This document shows positions 57,964 through 64,000 of a stretch of DNA of 64,000 bases, piece by piece. A program made the translations under genes and the position numbers. The notes beneath the pieces were generated by a model. It saw nothing but the letters and a program-made list of their open reading frames with translations. It did no database searches and was not told the origin of the DNA. This DNA is from Chloroflexota bacterium (GTDB lineage Bacteria > Chloroflexota > Anaerolineae > JAAEKA01): the NCBI GenBank assembly GCA_029558955.1, contig JAKQCW010000129.1, positions 1 through 64,000 of the forward strand, read 5' to 3'. The number at the start of each line of letters is the position of its first letter. The stretch's first letter is position 1.

Positions 57964-57992
57964 ACTATACCACAGTCAGACGGCGGTGGCAA
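57964..57992 (-). promoter_or_regulatory. Promoter of the glycosyltransferase operon
   Basis: Minus-strand TTGCCA (57987-57992), 17-base spacer, TATAGT (57964-57969). Confidence 0.7.
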
Positions 57993-58023
57993 GTTTGTTT
58001 GGCCAGCCTGGCTGGACGGTCGC

Positions 58024-58052
58024 TTGTCGGAGGGGGTGATTCGTGCTATAAT
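58024..58052 (+). promoter_or_regulatory. Promoter of the YqeY operon
   Basis: TTGTCG (58024-58029), 17-base spacer, TATAAT (58047-58052), about 70 bases before the ATG at 58124. Confidence 0.65.
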
Positions 58053-58123
58053 CGCCAGCATCGACGAAAATTTCCCGGTCGGGCCGGCCCGCGCACAGCC
58101 GCCGAGCCCACAATGGAGTCGCC

Positions 58124-58585
58124 ATGACTTTGCTGGAACAACTGGACAACGAACTGAAGGAAGCCATGCTGGCGCGCGATGAGGATCGCAAGCGCACCTT
58201 GCGCTCGGTCAAGACCGCCGCGGCCAATGCCCTGGTCGAAAAGCGCACAGCCGAGGGCTTGGACGCGACGCTGAGCGATGAAGAGGTGCTCAAGGTCATC
58301 GCCAAGCAGGCCAGCCAGCGCCGCGACTCCATCGAGGAGTTCAGCAAGGCCGGCCGGATGGATCTGGTTGGCCCGGAGCAGGCCGAGTTGGCGATTCTGG
58401 AGCGCTATCTGCCCAGGCAGATGGACGCGGCCGAGATCAAGGCCGTGGTTGAACAGGTCATCGTCGACACCGGCGCCAGCAGTCCCAAGGAGATGGGGCT
58501 GGTCATGCGCACCGCCATGGCCCGCCTGCAAGGCCAGGCCGACGGCAAGCTGGTCAACCAATATGCCCGTGAGCTGTTGGGTTAA
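58124..58585 (+). CDS. GatB/YqeY-domain protein
   Basis: A 153-residue YqeY family protein. RKRTLRSVKTAAANALVEKR and the helical C-terminal domain (LERYLPRQMDAAEIKAVVEQ ... GLVMRTAMARLQGQADGKLV) match YqeY, the stand-alone form of the tRNA-binding tail of the GatB amidotransferase subunit. Its role is unknown. It is followed by the PgpH gene after 55 bases. Confidence 0.95.
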   Translation: MTLLEQLDNELKEAMLARDEDRKRTLRSVKTAAANALVEKRTAEGLDATLSDEEVLKVIAKQASQRRDSIEEFSKAGRMDLVGPEQAELAILERYLPRQMDAAEIKAVVEQVIVDTGASSPKEMGLVMRTAMARLQGQADGKLVNQYARELLG

Positions 58586-58640
58586 GCGCTTGTCCTCTGT
58601 GCGCCTTGTTTGAGCAGTTGTTGCATAGACGCTGATCGCC

Positions 58641-60824
58641 ATGACCGCTACGACACCCCCGCTGTTTCCCGGCGCCAAGGCCAAGCCGCGGCCTTCGGTG
58701 CGCTCCCGCCTGCTGCTGCTGGCTCTGGGCGCGCTTTTTGTCGTCGGTACCACGCTGGCGCTGGTGGTGCAGTGGCCGCCCATGGGGCAGTACACGCTGC
58801 AAGTGGGGGACGTCAGTCCCGCGGATATCCGTTCTCCCCAGTTCATCGAATATCTGAGCGAGGTCTTGACCGAAGAGGCGCGCGTCCAGGCCGAGCGGCG
58901 GGTAGCCGATGTCTATGAGCCGGTGCGCCGGGTGCGCAGCGAACAGATCGCGCGCGCCGGCGAGGTGACGGCGCTGCTCACCGAGCAGCGCGCCGACGAG
59001 AACGCCGCACTGGAGCAGAAAATCCAGACTCTCAGCAGCCTGCCTGATGTACACTTGGAGCCGGAGGAGTGGCAGGCGCTGCTGACGCTGAACGATGAAG
59101 CCTGGCAGCGGGTGGCCAACGAGGTGCCCCGGGTGCTCAGCTTCGTCATGTTGAGCGAGATTCGCGACAGCCAACTGGGTGCCATCCGCCGTCAGGTGCC
59201 TTCTTTCGTGGACCTGGTCGATGACGGGGAGGCGCGGCTGGTCATCGCCCTGGTGCGCGCGCTCACCAAGCCCAACACGATCCTCAATCAGGAGCGCACC
59301 GACGCGCTGCGCGCCGAGGCGCGCGCGGCCGTCTCGCCGCAGATCGAGCGCTACGAGGAGGGAGAGATCATCATTCGCACCGGCGACCTGGTGACGGCGC
59401 GCCACATCGAAGCCTTGCAGGCGCTGGGGCTGAACCAGCCCAAGTGGGAATGGTGGCGGCTGGCCACGGCGGTGATGATCGCCTGCGTGCTGGCGGCGCT
59501 CTTTGGCCTCTACGCGCTCAGCCCCAATACCTCCGAGGCGCTGGCGGTCAAAGACCTGGGGCTGCTGGTGGCCCTGCTGCTGGCCTTTCTCCTTCTGGCC
59601 AAGTTCATGATCCCCGGCCGCACGGTGCTGCCCTACCTTTTCCCCCTGGCCGCGGCCACCATGCTGGTCGGCACCCTGCTCAGCCTGCCCATGGCGCTGT
59701 TGACCGCGGTCTATTTCGGCGTGATGATCGCGTATCTCAGCGGCGGTAACGTGGATCTGGTGGTCTACTCCATGTTGACCGGGCTGGTGGGAACCCTGGC
59801 GCTGCGCCGGGGGGAACGCATCAGCGCCTTTGGCGCGGCCGGCGCGGCGGTCAGCGCGGTCAGTCTGGTGCTGCTGTGGGCTTTCAACCTGCCCCTCAGC
59901 CGCAGCGTCGACCTGACCGGCGCCATCCAGTTGACCATCGCCAGCCTGGCCAACGGCGCGGTGGCGGCCAGCATCACGCTGATCGGCTTCTACCTGCTGG
60001 GCGCCATCTTTGACATTGCCACGCCGCTGCGTCTGATGGAGCTGGCCCGCCCCAACCATCCCCTGCTGCGCGAGCTGGTCACCAAGGCCCCGGGCACCTA
60101 CCATCATTCGCTGCTGGTCAGCAACCTGGCCGAGCAGGCGGCCGAGGCCATCGGCGCCGACGCGTTCCTCACGCGGGTGGGTGCATACTATCACGACGTC
60201 GGCAAGATCAACCGCCCCTACTTCTTCGTGGAAAACCGCATGCAGGGCATCGACCCGCACAGCCAGCTCGACCCTTGGTCCAGCGCCAGGATCATCATCA
60301 ACCACGTCAAGGATGGCGACGAGATGGCGCGCCGCCACAAATTGCCCCATCGGGTGCGTGATTTCATCCTGGAGCATCAGGGCACAGGCCTGGTGCGCGT
60401 CTTCTATCATGAGGCGCAGAAGGCGGCCGCGCCAACGCCGGTGGATGAAAAGGATTTTCGCTATCCCGGGCCCCGGCCCAACAGCCGCGAGACCGCGCTG
60501 GTCATGCTGGCCGACAGTTGCGAGAGCGCCGTGCGCGCTGTGCGCCCGGAAACCCAGGCCGCCATCGATGAGCTGGTGCGCAAGATCATCAACCAAAAGC
60601 TGGTCGAAGGGGAATTGTCGCAGTCTCCCCTTACCCTCAGCGACCTGGAGACCACCCGGCGTATCTTCGTTCAGTCGCTGCAAGGCGCGCACCATGCCCG
60701 AATCGTCTATCCCGAGGCTGCCGCGCCCGCGCCGCCGGTGGCCGGCGCTGAAACCCCCAAACCCACGCAGATCCCGGAGCCAAAGCAAGATGACGCCCCC
60801 CGATCCCAGTCTGCCGCTGCATAA
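58641..60824 (+). CDS. PgpH-like HD phosphodiesterase (7TMR-HDED)
   Basis: A 727-residue membrane protein. After an N-terminal anchor the outer region (residues about 45-270) is the 7TMR-HDED domain (LQVGDVSPADIRSPQFIEYL). Seven helices follow (about 275-475), then the HD domain: HHSLLVSNLAEQAAEAIGAD, GAYYHDVGKINRPYFFVEN with the HD pair and RDFILEHQGTGLVRVFYHEA. PgpH cleaves cyclic di-AMP, so this may set the level of that messenger. The YbeY gene overlaps its end by 35 bases. Confidence 0.92.
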   Translation: MTATTPPLFPGAKAKPRPSVRSRLLLLALGALFVVGTTLALVVQWPPMGQYTLQVGDVSPADIRSPQFIEYLSEVLTEEARVQAERRVADVYEPVRRVRSEQIARAGEVTALLTEQRADENAALEQKIQTLSSLPDVHLEPEEWQALLTLNDEAWQRVANEVPRVLSFVMLSEIRDSQLGAIRRQVPSFVDLVDDGEARLVIALVRALTKPNTILNQERTDALRAEARAAVSPQIERYEEGEIIIRTGDLVTARHIEALQALGLNQPKWEWWRLATAVMIACVLAALFGLYALSPNTSEALAVKDLGLLVALLLAFLLLAKFMIPGRTVLPYLFPLAAATMLVGTLLSLPMALLTAVYFGVMIAYLSGGNVDLVVYSMLTGLVGTLALRRGERISAFGAAGAAVSAVSLVLLWAFNLPLSRSVDLTGAIQLTIASLANGAVAASITLIGFYLLGAIFDIATPLRLMELARPNHPLLRELVTKAPGTYHHSLLVSNLAEQAAEAIGADAFLTRVGAYYHDVGKINRPYFFVENRMQGIDPHSQLDPWSSARIIINHVKDGDEMARRHKLPHRVRDFILEHQGTGLVRVFYHEAQKAAAPTPVDEKDFRYPGPRPNSRETALVMLADSCESAVRAVRPETQAAIDELVRKIINQKLVEGELSQSPLTLSDLETTRRIFVQSLQGAHHARIVYPEAAAPAPPVAGAETPKPTQIPEPKQDDAPRSQSAAA

Positions 60825-61284
60825 CATCGACTTGCAGATCGATCCCGCCTATGAGCGCGAAACCCCTGCCCAACGGCTGCGCCAACTGGCCGCGGCCGCC
60901 TTGCAGCGGTGCGGCGCAGCCGACGGCGAAGTCTCGCTGGTCATCGGCGACGATGAGCTGCTGCTCCAATTGAACCAGACCTACCGCGGCATCGACGCGC
61001 CCACCGACGTGCTCTCCTTCGCCGCGCGTGAGGAAGGGGAGGGGGCCGAACCATTCGTGACCGCGCCGGAGATGCTCAACTACCTGGGCGATGTGATCAT
61101 CTCCTTCCCCACTGCCCAACGCCAGGCCGCGGCCGCCGGCCACAGCGTGGGGGACGAGCTCAGCCTGCTGGCCGTTCATGGCGTCCTGCACCTGCTGGGC
61201 TACGACCATGCCAACCCCGATGAGGAGGCTGCCATGTGGCAGCTCCAGGCAGAAATCCTCGCCTCGCTTCCCTCGGCCGCATGA
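60790..61284 (+). CDS. ybeY: Endoribonuclease YbeY
   Basis: A 164-residue rRNA-maturation nuclease. The zinc motif [11 protein letters not shown] lies near residue 127, preceded by [11 protein letters not shown] and DVLSFAARE. The start is ATG 60790, inside the end of the PgpH gene. This PgpH-YbeY-DgkA order is common in bacteria. DgkA begins on its stop codon. Confidence 0.95.
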   Translation: MTPPDPSLPLHNIDLQIDPAYERETPAQRLRQLAAAALQRCGAADGEVSLVIGDDELLLQLNQTYRGIDAPTDVLSFAAREEGEGAEPFVTAPEMLNYLGDVIISFPTAQRQAAAAGHSVGDELSLLAVHGVLHLLGYDHANPDEEAAMWQLQAEILASLPSAA

Positions 61285-61649
61285 AAAGCCGCAACCGCTG
61301 GCACTCCTTCACCGCCGCCCTGCACGGCATGGTCTACACCGTCCGCACGCAGCGCAACACCTGGATCGAACTGACCGCGGCGCTGGTGGTGATCGGCGCC
61401 GGCCTTTGGCTGCGCGTCCAGCCGCTGGAATGGGCCGTGTTGGCGCTCACCATCGCGGTCATCCTGGCGCTGGAGGCGGTCAACAGCGCGATCGAGGCGC
61501 TGGTCGATCTCGTCTCCCCCGACTATCACGAGCTGGCGCGCATCGCCAAGGACTGCGCGGCCGGCGCGCTGCTCTTCGCCGTGCTGGGGGCCTTGGGGGT
61601 GGCGGCCGCCATCTTCGGCCCCCCCCTGGCCCAGATGCTCAGCCGCTAA
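61281..61649 (+). CDS. dgkA: Diacylglycerol / undecaprenol kinase
   Basis: A 122-residue membrane kinase of the DgkA family. [21 protein letters not shown] is the active-site region with the catalytic Glu and Asn; three hydrophobic helices and the [10 protein letters not shown] segment follow. Gram-positive-type members phosphorylate undecaprenol. ATG 61281 overlaps the YbeY stop (ATGA), so translation is coupled. Confidence 0.93.
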   Translation: MKSRNRWHSFTAALHGMVYTVRTQRNTWIELTAALVVIGAGLWLRVQPLEWAVLALTIAVILALEAVNSAIEALVDLVSPDYHELARIAKDCAAGALLFAVLGALGVAAAIFGPPLAQMLSR

Positions 61650-61680
61650 CGCAAAAACTTCTCCCGGCAGCGCACCAACC

Positions 61681-61750
61681 GCTGGTTGAGTAGGCCGCCG
61701 TACCGAAACCAGCCGTTGGTTGAGTAGGCCGCCGTATCGAAACCAACGGC
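61681..61750. repeat. Dispersed hairpin, copies 3 and 4
   Basis: Copy 3 (61681-61713) has arms GCTGGTT and AACCAGC; copy 4 (61712-61750) GCCGTTGGTT and AACCAACGGC. Both enclose GAGTAGGCCGCCGTAYCGA. The arms differ from each other and from 36952 and 23984 but remain complementary. Confidence 0.92.
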
Positions 61751-61770
61751 GGGCGCCGCGCTGGCCAAGG

Positions 61771-62172
61771 TTATCGGATCGCCGCGCCGGCCGCCTTCCC
61801 GACCGGGCCGCCCTGCTGCGCCGGCGACCATGCCAATCTTTGGGCGGCCGGGGCCGGCGTCGGCCGCGCCGGCCGGCGCTGACGGCGCGGCAGGGGGAAG
61901 CGCGCGGCCGAACCAGATCTGGGACGGGGCAGCAGCAGCGTCAACGGCCAGCGGCTGAGCTGCCAGGAATCGTCCCCTACCGACTGCGCCAGCACGAAAA
62001 CGCCGTCAGCGCAGCGCACCCGGAACAGGCGGCGCGCGGCCGGGCGTCGCTCCAGCCAGCACTTCTCCACCGCCAACACGTCGAAACGCCGGCCGCGCCA
62101 GCGAAAGGCCGCTGGAAAGTAGCCGTGGCTGCGTCCCAGCAGGTTGATCTGTTCACTCTTGCCGATCTGCAT
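61771..62172 (-). CDS. Small protein, possibly DUF6504-like
   Basis: A 133-residue protein. The central part, FRWRGRRFDVLAVEKCWLE followed by RLFRVRCADGVFVLAQSVGD and WQLSRW, recalls DUF6504, small proteins that I recall being found beside Y-family polymerase genes in actinobacteria. The C-terminal 40 residues are Arg/Pro/Ala-rich and weakly conserved, perhaps read into repeats. It begins 15 bases after the small membrane gene, third of the FtsK-like operon. Confidence 0.5.
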   Translation of the reverse strand: MQIGKSEQINLLGRSHGYFPAAFRWRGRRFDVLAVEKCWLERRPAARRLFRVRCADGVFVLAQSVGDDSWQLSRWPLTLLLPRPRSGSAARFPLPRRQRRPARPTPAPAAQRLAWSPAQQGGPVGKAAGAAIR

Positions 62173-62187
62173 GATTCATCTCCTGTG

Positions 62188-62592
62188 TCATTCCCAAGGC
62201 TGGGGTTCGACCTCGTCCAGCCAGTACTCGGCGTCGCCGACCACCTTGTAACGGCGCGCCGGTTCAGCCATGAAATAGGCGCCGTGCGGCTGGGGCAGGA
62301 CGGGCTGGGCGCCTGCTCCTGGGCCGGCCAGCCCTGGCATCTGGCCCGGGCTGACCACATAGATCTGCGGCGCGGGCGGGCTGGGCTGGTAGTCATCGCG
62401 GCGGTAGGGGGGCTCATGGCGCCGGCTGCCGCGTGCAGCCAGGGCGATCAACAAACTGGTCGGGATGCTGGCGGCCACACCGAAGACCACGCCGGCCATG
62501 ACGGCCATGGCGTCGGTGCTCAGGCGTTGTCCAATGATGACGGCCAGGGTGACGATGCCGGCCAGCAGCATGAATGCAAACAAACGTCGCAT
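62188..62592 (-). CDS. Small membrane protein with Pro-rich tail
   Basis: A 134-residue protein starting at ATG 62592. Two hydrophobic segments (LFAFMLLAGIVTLAVIIG and AVMAGVVFGVAASIPTSLLI) form a hairpin, followed by a soluble tail rich in Pro, Gly and Arg that ends YWLDEVEPQPWE. I do not recognise a family. It lies 17 bases after the FtsK-like gene and 15 before the next, so the three are probably one operon. Confidence 0.65.
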   Translation of the reverse strand: MRRLFAFMLLAGIVTLAVIIGQRLSTDAMAVMAGVVFGVAASIPTSLLIALAARGSRRHEPPYRRDDYQPSPPAPQIYVVSPGQMPGLAGPGAGAQPVLPQPHGAYFMAEPARRYKVVGDAEYWLDEVEPQPWE

Positions 62593-62609
62593 GGGAGGCG
62601 CTCCTCGGT

Positions 62610-63662
62610 TTAGCTGGACGACGGCGTCTCGATGGCGCCGGCCAGTGGGTGATCGCACTGCCCGCGCAGTTGCTGCGCGGTTTGGGTCAGCTCTTCCTCG
62701 GCGGTGTAGGCTGCTTGGAAGCGCAGCACCTCCCCCTTGGCCACCAGCAGGAAATCGCCGCGCCCCAGCAGCTTCTCGGCCCCGGTGGCGGCGATGCCCG
62801 AGGCCACCTTGGCATCCTCCGGGCTGGAGACCGCACCCACCAGCCGGACGGGGAAGTTGGCCTTCAACAGCCCGCTGACCAGCTCGGCCGAGGGCTTCTG
62901 GGTGCAGGCCACCAGGTGGATGCCCGCTTCCCGGCCGCGTTGCGCCAGCCGGATCAGCGCGGTCTCCACCACCTTGCCGCCGGTGACCAGCAGATCGGCC
63001 AGCTCATCCACAGCAGCTACGATGGTTGGGCTGCTGACGCCGGCCGCGTCGCGGCGCTCCATCTCCTTCACCAGCCAGACCAGCGCCTTGCTGCCGCTCT
63101 CCGAGCCGGCCGCCACCCGGCCGATGACGTGAGGCAGGCCGGCCAGCGGCTGGAAGCCACGGCCTTTCGGGTCGATCAACGCCAGCCGCAGGGTGTCGGG
63201 GGAGTTGTAGAAGGCCAGGGAGAGCAACAGCGAGCGCGTCAGCGCAGTCTTGCCAGAGCCGGTGGCGCCGGCCACCAACACATGCACCACGTCCGGGCTG
63301 GGCAGCCGCAGCAGCAGAGGCGTTCCCTCTTCATCCAGCCCCAGCACAGCGGTCAGCGGCGGCGCCTGGCCGATGCGCTGGCAGAGGGGCAGCAGGCGCA
63401 CCGTCTCCGGCCGCTCGCGCGGCACCTCCACCTGGATGGCGCCGTTCTGGCGATAGACGCGCGCCGAGCGTACCCCCAGGGAGAGCGCGATCTCCTCCGA
63501 CAGGCTGGATACCTTGTTGACGCGGGTGCCGGTGGCTGTGGTGACCTGGAAGCGGATGAAGCGGGGGGTGATGGTGGCGCCCCAGACCCGGCCAGGGACC
63601 CGGTGTGACGCCAGCACAGCTTCGATCCGATCTGATTGCGTTTCTAGTTGCCGCCTGCGCAT
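62610..63662 (-). CDS. FtsK/SpoIIIE-like ATPase without membrane domain
   Basis: A 350-residue FtsK-fold motor. The region NKVSSLSEEIALSLGVRSAR is the FtsK beta-subdomain; Walker A is GATGSGKT (132-139), Walker B TIVAAVDE (213-220), and CTQKPSAE follows the sensor region. The usual N-terminal four-helix membrane domain and the C-terminal gamma (DNA-reading) domain are absent. ATG 63662 has AGGAG seven bases upstream. It is transcribed from a LexA-box promoter at 63774-63821, with two small genes after it. Confidence 0.88.
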   Translation of the reverse strand: MRRRQLETQSDRIEAVLASHRVPGRVWGATITPRFIRFQVTTATGTRVNKVSSLSEEIALSLGVRSARVYRQNGAIQVEVPRERPETVRLLPLCQRIGQAPPLTAVLGLDEEGTPLLLRLPSPDVVHVLVAGATGSGKTALTRSLLLSLAFYNSPDTLRLALIDPKGRGFQPLAGLPHVIGRVAAGSESGSKALVWLVKEMERRDAAGVSSPTIVAAVDELADLLVTGGKVVETALIRLAQRGREAGIHLVACTQKPSAELVSGLLKANFPVRLVGAVSSPEDAKVASGIAATGAEKLLGRGDFLLVAKGEVLRFQAAYTAEEELTQTAQQLRGQCDHPLAGAIETPSSS

Positions 63663-63773
63663 AGGGAACTCCTGGTGTAAGGCCAGTTGCTCTACGGGGC
63701 AGCGCGCCGCATCTGATACTCCTGTTGTGCCACAGCTAATCCAGGTTCCTGCCACCCAGCAAAAATAAGAATA

Positions 63774-63821
63774 GAACGTTTGTTCTGATGCGATTATACC
63801 AGAACAAATGTTTCATGTCAA
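63774..63821 (-). promoter_or_regulatory. Consensus promoter with two LexA-type SOS boxes
   Basis: On the minus strand TTGACA (63816-63821), 17-base spacer and TATAAT (63793-63798). GAACGTTTGTTC (63774-63785, written on the plus strand) is a perfect GAAC-N4-GTTC palindrome at the expected start of transcription. A second, GAACAAATGTTT (63802-63813), lies between -35 and -10 with one mismatch. This is the LexA box of Gram-positive bacteria. Confidence 0.8.
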
Positions 63822-63835
63822 GGGGCGAATCAGTC

Positions 63836-64000
63836 GGAATTCCTGAACGAATCAGCCCCGCGGGACACCCGGTCTGCGGGGTGGCTCGGTCAGGAGACCG
63901 GCCACAGCGTCGGGGTGGCGACCAGGATCGCCAGCGTACCGAGATCACGCGCGGCGGGGGCGGTCTCGGTACGTTGACGGCGCGTGACTTCATGGACGCG
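63836..64000. other. Non-coding end of the window with an inverted repeat
   Basis: No convincing gene. CGTACCGAGA (63935-63944) and TCTCGGTACG (63964-63973) are perfect complements 19 bases apart. The 63880-63905 stretch GCTCGGTCAGGAGACCGGCC resembles the core of the moeA hairpin repeat. Whatever lies upstream of the FtsK-like operon is outside the window. Confidence 0.5.

Noticed and set aside
60181-60789. N-terminal extension of YbeY
   Set aside because: The frame overlaps the HD domain of PgpH; YbeY similarity begins at 60790.
63736-63993. An 85-codon minus-strand frame at the window end
   Set aside because: It overlaps the LexA-box promoter and has Arg/Pro-rich composition without domains.

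Overview
The window is GC-rich bacterial chromosome with densely packed genes and frequent GTG/TTG starts. Gene content (several GT-C polysaccharide glycosyltransferases, a split acyl-CoA carboxylase with biotin carboxylase apart from the carrier protein, a MoeA fused to a periplasmic-binding-like domain, a homocysteine methyltransferase/MetF fusion, a PgpH-type HD protein) together with abundant short hairpin and heptamer repeats is most consistent with a Chloroflexota genome, perhaps Caldilineae/Anaerolineae-like. That placement is an inference from content, not from a marker gene. I see no rRNA, tRNA, CRISPR array, prophage or intact insertion sequence.

Layout. 1-400: an 18-bp minisatellite. 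402-4683 (minus): acyl-CoA carboxylase operon (carboxyltransferase, unknown protein, biotin carboxylase, biotin carrier). 4771-9891 (minus): a membrane acyltransferase-like protein, a zinc-type dehydrogenase, a PHP/AlbA_2 fusion and a HIT hydrolase. 10155-11452 (plus): an exported beta-barrel-like protein and RadC. 11536-22418: large membrane glycosyltransferases, a GT2 enzyme and an Rpn-type nuclease. 22507-28736 (plus): two MoeA proteins, gamma-glutamyltransferase and an Fe-S uracil-DNA glycosylase. 28790-33351 (minus): two zinc metallopeptidases. 33570-34230: a HigB/HigA-like toxin-antitoxin pair. 34371-36903 (minus): an unknown protein, 3-hydroxyacyl-CoA dehydrogenase and L-lactate dehydrogenase, divergent from a B12-binding MerR regulator at 37205. 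38203-41668 (minus): a two-component system and an exported protein. 42048-46853 (plus): homocysteine methyltransferase/MetF and an ABC-2 exporter. 46883-57866 (minus): an exopolysaccharide locus (nucleotide-sugar synthesis, Wzz-like proteins, BY-kinase, methyltransferase, GT9 and two GT4). 58124-61649 (plus): YqeY, PgpH, YbeY and DgkA. 61771-63662 (minus): a three-gene cluster led by an FtsK-like ATPase behind a promoter carrying two LexA-type boxes.

The most notable signals are: (1) the consensus promoter at 63774-63821 overlapped by two GAAC-N4-GTTY boxes, suggesting a DNA-damage-controlled operon of FtsK-like translocase, small membrane protein and small soluble protein; (2) a 96-bp hairpin repeat expanded in frame inside moeA, related to a six-unit hairpin array 2 kb downstream; (3) a dispersed GGTTGAGTAGGC...TCGAAACC hairpin family whose terminal arms change in compensation between copies; (4) a PHP-AlbA_2 protein with an internally duplicated C-terminus; (5) heptamer repeat arrays at three loci, one inside a coding frame; (6) several promoters whose -10 box lies 6-11 nt before the start codon, implying leaderless mRNAs; and (7) a terminator hairpin between a good promoter and the first gene of the glycosyltransferase operon.
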